From Patescibacteria group bacterium (GTDB lineage: Bacteria > Patescibacteriota > Microgenomatia > UBA1406 > GWC2-37-13), in NCBI GenBank assembly GCA_023381015.1, contig JAMCTE010000012.1, forward strand, positions 1 to 64,000: a stretch of 64,000 nucleotides of DNA, in the 5' to 3' direction. Shown here one piece after another: positions 39,022 through 48,370 of the stretch. The notes below the pieces were generated by a model that worked only from the letters and a program-made list of their open reading frames with translations, was not told the DNA's origin and did no database searches. The translations under genes were made by a program, and so were the position numbers. Position 1 is the first letter of the stretch, and each line of letters opens with the position of its first letter.

Positions 39022-40923
39022 ATGCTTATTATGGAATTATTTAAACAGCCAAAAATTCGGCAACTTGCCATAGCACTCTCTATAGTCATTCCTCTAGAAG
39101 TATTGTCATTTTTCGCAATCCATTTACCGGCAGTTATTGAGTATCCTTTATTTTTAGGCATTATTTACATCTTCGGCAAAGACGTTATTTTTGGAGGTAT
39201 CCAAAGCCTTCTAAGACTTCGATTCTCAAATATCAACCTGTTAATGACCGTGGCAACAATTGGCGCTTTTTACTTAGGTGAGCTGGAAGAAGCGGTTATT
39301 ATTATTCTGCTATTTGCAGTGAGTGAAGCATTAGAAGAATTTGGCATCAATAAAAGTCAGAGCGCCTTGGAAGAATTAGTTGAGAAAACTCCCAAAACTG
39401 CTCAAGTGTTGGGCGAGCACGGGAGACGTCAGGTAGAAGAGATTAGCCTTGATGAGATTTTAGTGGTCAAGCCAGGTGATTATATTCCCTTAGATGGCTT
39501 GGTTGTTAAAGGTGAATCATTAGTAGATGAGAGTTCAATTACTGGTGAACCGCTACCTAAATCCAAATTTATTGGTGAGATGGTGTTTGCTGGAACACTC
39601 AATAGCCAGGGTTATTTAGAAATTAAAGTTACCAAAATCAGCAAAGATACTACCTTAGCTAAAATTGTTGATCTGACTTTTCAAGCGGCAGAACGTAAGT
39701 CTCAAATTACTAAGTTTATTGAAAAATTCGCACAAATATATACTCCAACTGTTTTTGTGATAGCAATTTTTTTGACATTTATCCCAGTAGTACTGTTTAG
39801 TCAGCCATTTTTATATTGGTTTACTCAAAGCCTAACCATACTACTCATCGCCTGTCCCTGCGCTTTAGTAGTCTCAACACCAATTAGTGTTTTTTCGGCA
39901 ATTGGAAATGCCAGCAAACGAGGCGTTGTGATTAAAGGTGGTCAATTTCTAGAGGAAATTGGCAAGGTTCGAGCCATTGCGTTTGATAAGACTCGGACAC
40001 TAACCTTGGGTGAGCCGCAGGTATCTGATGTCATACCACTTAACGGGTACACCAAGGCTGAACTATTGGCTTGTGTAGCCGGTGCCGAAGCCTTTTCAGA
40101 GCATCCCATAGCCAAAAGTATTGTTGAAAGTGCCCAATCTTATTCAAAAACCCACCATGAGTATCAAAATTTTAAAGCTCTGATGGGAAAAGGAATAAGC
40201 GGTGATTGTTTGGTGTGCGTTGATAAACACCACTGCATCGGAACGTTGCAATTTGTGATGGAAACTCATTCTGTGGATCAGAAAGTTATTGATATTGTAG
40301 AGGGATTTGAGGCTGAAGGTAAAACCGCAATTGTAGTCAGTGACGATAAAAAAATTGAAGGTGTATTGGGGGTAGTAGATGCCCTGCGACCAGAAAGCCA
40401 AGCCACCATCAATAAACTCCACGCCCTTGGCGTTAAAACAGCCATGTTAACCGGTGACAATGATAAAGCTGCTCAAGCTGTAGCTCAAAAAGTAGGCATC
40501 GATAAAGTCTACGCTCGCTTGCTTCCTGATCAAAAAGTTGACAGGTTATTAGAACTTAAACAAAAGTTTCAATCGGTCGCAATGGTGGGAGATGGTGTCA
40601 ATGATGCACCCTCACTGACAACCGCTTCAGTCGGAATTGCGATGGGTGCAGCCGGATCTGAGGTGGCTATTGAAAATGCAGACATAGCGTTAATGAACAA
40701 CAATCTGCGTCTAATTCCATTTTTAATTTCACTGGGCAAACGAACTACTCAAACAATCCAGATAAACACTACTGCTGCAGTCGTAGTAAAACTCTTCTTT
40801 TTGTTTCTAGCACTTCTGGGTAAAAGTAATTTAGCTTTGGCTGTTTTTGCGGATGTTGGAGTAACACTATTGGTTGTTGTGCACAGTCTGCGATTATTCA
40901 ATTTTGAAGTAAAAACAACATGA
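39022..40923 (+). CDS. P1B-type heavy-metal-translocating ATPase
   Basis: LIACPCALVVSTP (CPC), SSITGEPLPK, SEHPIA, MLTGDN, MVGDGVNDAPSL; phosphorylation motif is DKTRTLT rather than DKTGTLT. Confidence 0.94.
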   Translation: MLIMELFKQPKIRQLAIALSIVIPLEVLSFFAIHLPAVIEYPLFLGIIYIFGKDVIFGGIQSLLRLRFSNINLLMTVATIGAFYLGELEEAVIIILLFAVSEALEEFGINKSQSALEELVEKTPKTAQVLGEHGRRQVEEISLDEILVVKPGDYIPLDGLVVKGESLVDESSITGEPLPKSKFIGEMVFAGTLNSQGYLEIKVTKISKDTTLAKIVDLTFQAAERKSQITKFIEKFAQIYTPTVFVIAIFLTFIPVVLFSQPFLYWFTQSLTILLIACPCALVVSTPISVFSAIGNASKRGVVIKGGQFLEEIGKVRAIAFDKTRTLTLGEPQVSDVIPLNGYTKAELLACVAGAEAFSEHPIAKSIVESAQSYSKTHHEYQNFKALMGKGISGDCLVCVDKHHCIGTLQFVMETHSVDQKVIDIVEGFEAEGKTAIVVSDDKKIEGVLGVVDALRPESQATINKLHALGVKTAMLTGDNDKAAQAVAQKVGIDKVYARLLPDQKVDRLLELKQKFQSVAMVGDGVNDAPSLTTASVGIAMGAAGSEVAIENADIALMNNNLRLIPFLISLGKRTTQTIQINTTAAVVVKLFFLFLALLGKSNLALAVFADVGVTLLVVVHSLRLFNFEVKTT

Positions 40924-42131
40924 AACAAATAAACTATATTGACATTAAAAAAGACTTTTCTTTACTTGGTAATCCTAATTTGCATTATTTTGATAATGCC
41001 TGTCAGACCCTGAGACCACGACAAGTCATAGAAGCGATGACGAAGTACTACGAAGATTATCCAGCCTGTGGCGGTCGAAGCATGCATCGACTAGCTGCAC
41101 AGGTAACTAAACAATGTGAAGAAGCTCGTCAGATCATTGCCAGTTTTATTGGGGCCAAGCGAAAAGAGGAAATTGTTTTTACCAGAAACACCACGGAAGG
41201 TATTAATTTGGTGGCCAATAGTTTGAATCTAAAGGCAGGAGATGTTGTTTTAACCACAGACAAAGAACACAATTCCAACCTTATCCCGTGGCAAATGTTT
41301 GTAAAAAAACTAGGAATCATCCATGTGATTGTTCCTTCAAAACCGGACAACACTTTTGACCTTGAAGCCTACACTCAGCTTTTGGAAAAACACTCAGCTA
41401 AGCTCGTTTCTATGGCAATGACTTCCAATCTCGATGGTGTGTCTATTCCTGCTGACAAAGTTGTTAAATTGGCCCACCAGCACAAAGCCCTGATGCTTTT
41501 GGATGGCGCTCAAGCCGTACCTCATCACAGTGTGAATGTAGGTAAGCTTGATGTCGATTTTCTGGCTTTTTCTGGTCATAAAATGCTGGGACCGTCTGGA
41601 ATCGGCGTGCTTTATGGAAAATTTCATTTACTAGAAGAATTAAGTCCATTCCTAGTTGGTGGGGATACGGTTTCATCTTCAACCTATACTACCCAAGAAT
41701 TTTTGCCACCACCAGAAAAGTTCGAGGCAGGTTTGCAAGACTATGCTGGAATTATTGGGCTTGGTGAAGCTGTAAATTACCTCAATAGAGTGGGATTATC
41801 CGCAATTGAAGCTCAGGAGCTTGAGTTAAATACTTATTTGACAGAAGCCATTTCTTCAATTGACGGCTTAAAAATTCTAGGGCCAGAAGACCCAAAAACT
41901 CGTAGTGGGATTGTCTCTTTTTATATTCCAGGTAAAGACCATCACCAAATTGCTTTAATGCTTGATGAAAGTGCAGGCTTTCTTGTTAGATCTGGTCAGC
42001 ACTGTGTTCATTCTTGGTTTGCTCTAAAACAAATACCCGGCACGGTGAGAGTATCCTTTTATTTTTATAATACGCTGGAAGAAGCGGAAGCTTTTGTGCA
42101 TTCGCTCAAAAAAGTTGTGAGTATTTTATAG
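40920..42131 (+). CDS. Class V aminotransferase / SufS-like cysteine desulfurase
   Basis: SMHRLAAQVTKQCEEARQIIASFIGA, SGHKMLGPSGIGVLYGK (PLP Lys), RSGQHCVHSWF (catalytic Cys). Confidence 0.9.
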   Translation: MKQINYIDIKKDFSLLGNPNLHYFDNACQTLRPRQVIEAMTKYYEDYPACGGRSMHRLAAQVTKQCEEARQIIASFIGAKRKEEIVFTRNTTEGINLVANSLNLKAGDVVLTTDKEHNSNLIPWQMFVKKLGIIHVIVPSKPDNTFDLEAYTQLLEKHSAKLVSMAMTSNLDGVSIPADKVVKLAHQHKALMLLDGAQAVPHHSVNVGKLDVDFLAFSGHKMLGPSGIGVLYGKFHLLEELSPFLVGGDTVSSSTYTTQEFLPPPEKFEAGLQDYAGIIGLGEAVNYLNRVGLSAIEAQELELNTYLTEAISSIDGLKILGPEDPKTRSGIVSFYIPGKDHHQIALMLDESAGFLVRSGQHCVHSWFALKQIPGTVRVSFYFYNTLEEAEAFVHSLKKVVSIL

Positions 42132-42134
42132 CCT

Positions 42135-43067
42135 ATGTTTTGTATTGCGTCATTTATTATTTTATCGATTATCGCCATTTTTAATGCGGCTTATCGTGAC
42201 CTTGCCAGAGAGGCCTACGATTGTGTTTTCCGTAGGATTACCTTCAAGCCGTGTAATACCGGATTTAAAGAAAAAATGAAGGCTAAACTTTCCGGTCAAC
42301 TGTTAAATCGATCTGTGCGAGCGGCAAGATTTTTTAATCATCACTTTGAACTTTTGTCCTGGATATTCTTCATACTCACCATTGGGAGTATTTTTTGGAC
42401 TGGCAAGGGATTATTCAATTTTTACATGTATGGTAGTTGCAATGGATTAAATAAATCAGGTTTTTGCGCCCTTGATCCAAAGGGGGAAAATAATAAAGTT
42501 TCTCAGGCTGGAGGAAGTTGCACATCTGGAACTGGAGATGAAAGCAAAGTGACTTTAAACGGAGTCAATACAAGTATATTTCCTTCAATCAACATAGGCG
42601 CAAAAGACTCGGTAGTGTTAATTGGTTGTTATAGCTGTGACTACACTAGAAAAGCCTATCCAACCATTAAAAAATTAATTACAGAAAATAAAGTTAATTA
42701 TACTTTTGCTCACTATCCAGTTAAGGAAGAGACTTTGTATTTATTGCCTATTGGTTACTGTGCCTACAAGCAAAACCCCACCGCCTACTGGCAGCTAAAT
42801 GATCAGTTGTTTGAGAATAGTAAAGAAGATATCGCAAAAAGAGAGTTTGTAGATACATTACTCCAGAAAAATGGTTATGACATTGAGGCAATTAATTCCT
42901 GCATTAGTTCCCCTGAAGCTCAATCAGCTGTGGTGGAGCGACGAATTGAATTAGAAAAAACCAACATATATGGCACACCACTTCTGTTTATCAATAACAA
43001 AGGCTTGGTTGGTCCAAAACCCTATCGAGTATACGAACGAATTCTTAAGGGTTTTAAATTTTGGTAG
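42135..43067 (+). CDS. Membrane-anchored DsbA-like thioredoxin-fold protein
   Basis: VVLIGCYSCDYTRKAYPTIKKLI (CxxC), NIYGTPLLFINNKGLVGPKPY (cis-Pro). Confidence 0.8.
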   Translation: MFCIASFIILSIIAIFNAAYRDLAREAYDCVFRRITFKPCNTGFKEKMKAKLSGQLLNRSVRAARFFNHHFELLSWIFFILTIGSIFWTGKGLFNFYMYGSCNGLNKSGFCALDPKGENNKVSQAGGSCTSGTGDESKVTLNGVNTSIFPSINIGAKDSVVLIGCYSCDYTRKAYPTIKKLITENKVNYTFAHYPVKEETLYLLPIGYCAYKQNPTAYWQLNDQLFENSKEDIAKREFVDTLLQKNGYDIEAINSCISSPEAQSAVVERRIELEKTNIYGTPLLFINNKGLVGPKPYRVYERILKGFKFW

Positions 43068-43134
43068 CTGTAGTAGCTATCTTATTGACTTTCCGCCTGG
43101 TTAGGATAATAATTCCCTCAAGTTTACAAGAGCT

Positions 43135-43157
43135 GCCCCTCCGATAGGGGCTTTTTT
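43135..43157 (+). terminator. Intrinsic terminator/attenuator
   Basis: GCCCCT-CCGAT-AGGGGC followed by TTTTTT. Confidence 0.85.
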
Positions 43158-43210
43158 GTAGCTAGTCCTGCCTAAAGTTATAAATTATTGATTTATATGG
43201 AGGTCGGACT

Positions 43211-43546
43211 ATGAATAAAAAAATAATTGTTACTTCTTCTCTCGCCATAACGGCACTAATGTTTGCGTCACCAGTCATTGCTGCATCAGCAGACGTAACC
43301 AAAATAGAAACCTTCATCAAAAGCATTATCCAAATATTAGTTACACTTGCGGGACTCATTTCAGCTGGCTTCTTTGTTTGGGGTGGCGTTGGATATATCA
43401 CAAGCTCAGGTAATCCAGAAACTCTCGACCGTTCCAAAAAAACTATCATGTATTCCGCGATAGGTTTAGCCGTAGTACTTGGTGCGTTTGTGTTGACTAA
43501 TATCATCTCTGATTTAGCGACTGGAGCATTTGGAGCTACACAATAA
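43211..43546 (+). CDS. VirB2/TrbC-like T4SS pilin
   Basis: Signal peptide, two TM, FVWGGVGYITSSGNPETLDRSKKTIMYSAIGLAVVLGAFVL; GGAGG RBS. Confidence 0.82.
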   Translation: MNKKIIVTSSLAITALMFASPVIAASADVTKIETFIKSIIQILVTLAGLISAGFFVWGGVGYITSSGNPETLDRSKKTIMYSAIGLAVVLGAFVLTNIISDLATGAFGATQ

Positions 43547-43573
43547 GTTCCAATCTTTGGATTATGAACAACT

Positions 43574-44866
43574 ATGAAATTATTGAGTTTGGCACTAACC
43601 ACCATACTTACGACACTCTTCTTTCCAACTGTTGCTTATGCGGTAAGTAGTGCCCCAACAGAAGTAACAACCTTTACGGGTGATGCTCTCACTCTCATAA
43701 CAATGATATCGGCCGCCTCAGCGGTCTTTTTTTTAATTCGTGGTGGTTATATCTACATTACTTCAAGTGGGAAACCTGACGCCCTAGAAGAGGCAAAGAA
43801 AACCATTCGTAACTCATTACTTGGGCTTGTTATAGTTCTAGCATCGAGCGGATTAATTTCACTTTTGTCCGGTGCGCTCGTAGGGGAAACTGGAAGCACC
43901 AATGTCACAACCCTGCCTATTACTCAGATAGAAAGTGTGGCACCAAGTGATGGACTGACGCAGGTACTCATCGATGCGGTTAATGGATTCATTCAAAACA
44001 TTGTTGAGAGCTCCACCAAACCAATCGTTGATGGAATTATGACATTCCTCGGATCAACCCCATCACTTCTAGCTAATGCTTCAATCGTGAAATTCTGGTT
44101 AATTATGCTCGGGATTGTGGACAGCTTGTTCGTCCTCGTAGTTGCATTGCTTGGCCTACAGTTTATGAGCGCTTCCACCTTTGGTTTTGAGGAAATTGAA
44201 TTTAAACATCTCTTGCCTAGAATTGGTCTGGCTTTCCTTGGGGCGAACGCGTCCTTGTTCCTTGCTGACTATGCGATCCAAGCTAGTAACGCACTGGTAT
44301 CTGGTGTTATCTCGGCAACTGGAGGACTTAATCATGCTTGGATTACAAATGCCATAACCATATCTAGTCTGACCAATGGCACTGCTCCATTTATTATTTT
44401 GATTTTTCTACTAATTTTCTTGATTGTCTCTATCGTGCTTCTTCTCATGTATATCAGTCGTTTGATTGTCATAGTTCTTGGCGCTGTTCTTTCACCCTTT
44501 ATTTTTCTTCTGTGGACTCTTCCTAAAACCGCTGACTTTGCTGAGATGGCAGTAAAAGGCTACTTTGTCTCTGTATTTACCATCTTCATCCATGTCGTAA
44601 CGATCCAACTGGCAGGCACATTTTTATCTTTGCCCGAACAAACTAACAACTCACTTATTTCAATCGCTGTCGCGATTGGGTTACTCTTAACTCTGCTTAA
44701 AATTCCCTCATTCATGATGCAACTTATTCTATTTTCAAGAAGTGTGGGGGCAGTTCGTCATATGGGGAGTCAAATTACCAACGTGTTAAGTACTGACTCT
44801 AGCTCAAACATGTCATACAAAGGCACCAAATCGGCCAAGTTGCCTAGAAGGAGTGCCAACCTATGA
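43574..44866 (+). CDS. VirB6/TrbL-like T4SS channel protein with N-terminal pilin-like module
   Basis: N-terminal FFLIRGGYIYITSSGKPDALEEAKKTIRNSLLGLVIVL parallels the pilin; polytopic C-terminal half. Confidence 0.8.
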   Translation: MKLLSLALTTILTTLFFPTVAYAVSSAPTEVTTFTGDALTLITMISAASAVFFLIRGGYIYITSSGKPDALEEAKKTIRNSLLGLVIVLASSGLISLLSGALVGETGSTNVTTLPITQIESVAPSDGLTQVLIDAVNGFIQNIVESSTKPIVDGIMTFLGSTPSLLANASIVKFWLIMLGIVDSLFVLVVALLGLQFMSASTFGFEEIEFKHLLPRIGLAFLGANASLFLADYAIQASNALVSGVISATGGLNHAWITNAITISSLTNGTAPFIILIFLLIFLIVSIVLLLMYISRLIVIVLGAVLSPFIFLLWTLPKTADFAEMAVKGYFVSVFTIFIHVVTIQLAGTFLSLPEQTNNSLISIAVAIGLLLTLLKIPSFMMQLILFSRSVGAVRHMGSQITNVLSTDSSSNMSYKGTKSAKLPRRSANL

Positions 44867-45336
44867 GAACTACGATAATTCCAGCTCAGATTACGACCGT
44901 TGAAGATAAAGTGGCTGGCTCACTCAATATGACTCAGGTATTAATCCTGATGACGCCGATTCTTTGGACTGCTATTGTCTATATTTTGCTCACACCCAGT
45001 ATGAAGCTCACTTCGCTTAAGCTTGTGCTCATTATTATCTCCACGACGATCTCGGGGATTTTAGCCTTGAGGATTAAAGACAAAATAGTGGCAGAGTGGC
45101 TTGGAGTGCTTCTGAAATATCGCCTGAGACCAAAATACTGGCTTTATAACAAAAACGACATAACCAATCGCACTATCGATATTCCCGACATTCCTGATAT
45201 TGCACTAGTCTCAAGAAAATTATCAAAGAAATTAGCTAGTAAGCATAAGACCGAGATTAATATCTCTGATCTAGTCAGATTCGAGCAATTGATCGACTCT
45301 GGCAAAGTTGCCGTTCGTTATCAAATGAAGAATTAA
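44863..45336 (+). CDS. PrgI/VirB3-like T4SS protein
   Basis: IPAQITTVEDKVAGSLNMTQVLILM, two TM, position before virB4. Confidence 0.8.
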   Translation: MRTTIIPAQITTVEDKVAGSLNMTQVLILMTPILWTAIVYILLTPSMKLTSLKLVLIIISTTISGILALRIKDKIVAEWLGVLLKYRLRPKYWLYNKNDITNRTIDIPDIPDIALVSRKLSKKLASKHKTEINISDLVRFEQLIDSGKVAVRYQMKN

Positions 45337-45340
45337 AACT

Positions 45341-45958
45341 ATGAGTATCTTTAGCAAATCAAAAAAGTCTAGCAGTCGAGGGCAAATCCAGATTAGAGAA
45401 GTCGTGGATAATATCCTTGTTCTGCCGGGTAACGAATATCGCCAAATCTTGGAAACTTCGTCAGTAAATTTTGAGCTCAAGAGTGAAGAAGAACAGGATG
45501 TGATTATCGATAGCTTTCAAAATTTCTTAAATTCTCTTCCGTGTGAAATTCAAATACTCGTTCGTGTGCGAGAAGTCGATATTGATCGCTACGTCGAAGA
45601 TATTGGTAAAACCAAAGATAAAGAAACTATCCTTGCCTACAAAAAACAGATTGAGGGCTATTGCTCATTCGTTAAAAAACTAGTCTCTGGTAATAAAATC
45701 CTTTCTCGCCGTTTTTATATTGTCATTCCTTACAAACACACTGAGCGTCATCAAGATATGAAGCTCATCAAAGAACATTTAAATCTTGAGAAAGACATCA
45801 TCATCAAAGGCTTGGAACGCATGCAGATGAAAGCGCGAAGTATAACAGGCCTTGAAATTCTCAATTTATTTTATGGTTTCTACAACCCGGAAAGTCTGAA
45901 AACTCAGGCATTAACGAGAGAAACAGTCGAAGCCTTACTGAAAAATAATTATGTTTAA
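45341..45958 (+). CDS. TraC-like domain protein (VirB4 N-terminal-like, split)
   Basis: IREVVDNILVLPGNEYRQILETSSVNFELKSEEEQDVIIDSFQNFLNSLPCEIQILVRVREVDIDRYV. Confidence 0.82.
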   Translation: MSIFSKSKKSSSRGQIQIREVVDNILVLPGNEYRQILETSSVNFELKSEEEQDVIIDSFQNFLNSLPCEIQILVRVREVDIDRYVEDIGKTKDKETILAYKKQIEGYCSFVKKLVSGNKILSRRFYIVIPYKHTERHQDMKLIKEHLNLEKDIIIKGLERMQMKARSITGLEILNLFYGFYNPESLKTQALTRETVEALLKNNYV

Positions 45959-47750
45959 CTTAAAGAAAAAATTCACTAGCCTAAAACCAATAAAAGCTTG
46001 GCAAAAGAAGCGAAAGCTCAAAGCCATGACAAATCAGGCAGTCAAAATAGCCTTTGGTACGCAGGATCAAGTGGATTTAATTTCCTACGCAGGCCTCAAA
46101 GAGGAATCAAGCTACCTGCAGATTAACGATAGATTCGTTAGAACTTTGTTTGTCTCTGGCTATCCATATGTCGCTTCAACTGGCTGGCTTAATAACCTCA
46201 TCAACTTTAATCACGATATCGATATTAGCTATCACATCGAACAAGTTGACCCGCTTACCGCCTTGCCCAAATTAATCAGAAAGATAACCGAGCTTGAGTC
46301 TACGAAGCGCACCATGCTCAAAGAAGGCAAAGTCATAGGGAGCGAAATTACTGATCCCCTCGAATCCGCTATGGAGCTTAAAGACAAAATCCAGCGAGGC
46401 ATGGAGAAACTCTTTCAAATCTCTATCTACATGACAATTAGCGCAGAATCGCTTATTGAGCTTAACAAAGTCACCAAACTACTAGAAACAGTCATGCAGA
46501 CGAGACTTTTCTACATCAAGCCAGCAACATTCCAGCAGATTGAAGGATTGCAGTCAATCTTGCCAAGAGCCGAGAATAAACTAGCACAGAAGCGTAATCT
46601 TGATAGCTCTAGTGCTGCCTTAACTTTTCCATTTGTCTCGTCCGAGCTGGTACAGGAATCAGGCATCCTCTACGGTATCAACAAATCCAACAACTCACTA
46701 GTAATCATCGACCGATACTCTTTAAACAATGCCAACTCAATTATTTTTGCGCAGTCTGGATCGGGTAAAAGCTATACTGCAAAAGTAGAAATACTCCGCC
46801 ACCTCATGCAAGGCACCAAAGTCATCATTATTGACCCTGAGCGTGAATATAAACAACTGGCTGCAAGTGTAGGCGGAACATATATCAAACTCTCAGCCAC
46901 TTCCAAAGAGAAAATTAATCCGTTTCAGTTCTCTCAACACTCAGTCACACAGGAAAATAATCTGTCGGAGCATATCCAAGATTTAACCGAGCTTATCTCT
47001 CTCATGGTTGGGTCACTCACCTCAGAGGAGCGGGCATCGGTTGATCGAGCACTGCTTCTCACCTACAAAGAGTCTAAACTAACTCCTCGCAAAAACGCTA
47101 AAAAACAGAAAGAACTTGAATACCCACTCCTCAAGGATTTCTATAAAAATCTCAAAACCATGAAGCATAAAGATTTATGCGATAGACTTGAGCGTTTTGT
47201 AAAAGGATCATTATCAACCGTCTTTGATTCCCAAACCAATATTAAATTAGATAACCGTCTGATTGTCTTTGATATCAAAGACTTAAATGAATCCATCAGA
47301 TCAATCATGATGATGGTGGTAGCTAATTTCGTTAATAACGAAGTCAAACAAAATCCTCAGAAACGAATGCTCGTTATTGATGAGGGGTGGATACTCCTCC
47401 AAGAGCCGGAAAGTGCGAGATTTATCTCAGGACTTGTTCGACGCGCCAGAAAATACTATCTAGGTGTCACGATTATTTCCCAACAAGCCAATGACTTCCT
47501 CAACCAAGATTATGGCAAGGCGATTGCAAGTCAATCATCTTTGAGAATCCTCATGCGCCAAGACACGACCACCATTAAAAAAGTGGCTGATGAGTTTCAC
47601 TTGTCTGCCTACGAACAACACTATCTACTAACCTGTGATCGGGGTGAGGCTTTAATTATTGCTGATCAAAACCATGTAGCGGTTAAAATCGTGGCCTCAG
47701 AGCAAGAGCATCCACTCCTGACTACTGATCCCCGGGAAGTCTATATCTAG
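45951..47750 (+). CDS. VirB4/TraC family conjugation ATPase
   Basis: SIIFAQSGSGKSYTAKVEILRHLMQGTKVIIIDPEREYKQLA (Walker A), RMLVIDEGWILLQEPESARFISGLVRRARKYYLGVTIISQQANDFL (Walker B). Confidence 0.95.
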   Translation: MFNLKKKFTSLKPIKAWQKKRKLKAMTNQAVKIAFGTQDQVDLISYAGLKEESSYLQINDRFVRTLFVSGYPYVASTGWLNNLINFNHDIDISYHIEQVDPLTALPKLIRKITELESTKRTMLKEGKVIGSEITDPLESAMELKDKIQRGMEKLFQISIYMTISAESLIELNKVTKLLETVMQTRLFYIKPATFQQIEGLQSILPRAENKLAQKRNLDSSSAALTFPFVSSELVQESGILYGINKSNNSLVIIDRYSLNNANSIIFAQSGSGKSYTAKVEILRHLMQGTKVIIIDPEREYKQLAASVGGTYIKLSATSKEKINPFQFSQHSVTQENNLSEHIQDLTELISLMVGSLTSEERASVDRALLLTYKESKLTPRKNAKKQKELEYPLLKDFYKNLKTMKHKDLCDRLERFVKGSLSTVFDSQTNIKLDNRLIVFDIKDLNESIRSIMMMVVANFVNNEVKQNPQKRMLVIDEGWILLQEPESARFISGLVRRARKYYLGVTIISQQANDFLNQDYGKAIASQSSLRILMRQDTTTIKKVADEFHLSAYEQHYLLTCDRGEALIIADQNHVAVKIVASEQEHPLLTTDPREVYI

Positions 47751-47752
47751 CC

Positions 47753-48370
47753 ATGAATCCAAAGCTAGTACTTACTCTCTGGTCGTTTCGCAAAGAACTT
47801 AAATTCGTCCTCCTCGCATTCCTCACTATCCTCATGCTTCCAGTCATTGCGGTCATTCTGCTAACTCAGGTGGGTATCAATGTCATCTCTGACAAACTGG
47901 TTGATCAAAATACTACAACTCAGGCTATTCAGATCAAAGATCCAACAACTGGAGAGGTGGTAAAGGAGATAAACCCCACCGTTGTGTGGCCAACCAAAGG
48001 CGTAATTACTCTGGAATTTGCACAATCGAGCATGTATCAGGTCTTCCATACTGGCATTGATATTGCCTCTAAGCTTGATGAGCCAGTGAACCCCGCTATG
48101 GACGGCACTGTTATTTACGCGGGAGAGATATTTTGGGGATATGGCAAACACGTCATTATTGATCATGGTAATAATGTCGTGACCATCTATGCCCACCTAA
48201 ACAAGATTTATGTCTTTAAAGGCCAAAAGGTGACCACCAGCGATGTAATTGGTGGCCAAGGTCAAACTGGCTGGGCAACAGGCGTACATCTCCACTTTCA
48301 GGTGAATGTATATGGAGTACCGGTGAATCCGAGAGTCTTTTTGGATAAGGAATATAAAAATATTCACTAA
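47753..48370 (+). CDS. M23-family (LytM) peptidoglycan hydrolase with N-terminal TM
   Basis: HTGIDIASKLDEPVNPAMDGTVIYAGEIFWGYGKHVIIDHGNNVVTIYAHLNK...GVHLHFQV. Confidence 0.93.
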   Translation: MNPKLVLTLWSFRKELKFVLLAFLTILMLPVIAVILLTQVGINVISDKLVDQNTTTQAIQIKDPTTGEVVKEINPTVVWPTKGVITLEFAQSSMYQVFHTGIDIASKLDEPVNPAMDGTVIYAGEIFWGYGKHVIIDHGNNVVTIYAHLNKIYVFKGQKVTTSDVIGGQGQTGWATGVHLHFQVNVYGVPVNPRVFLDKEYKNIH

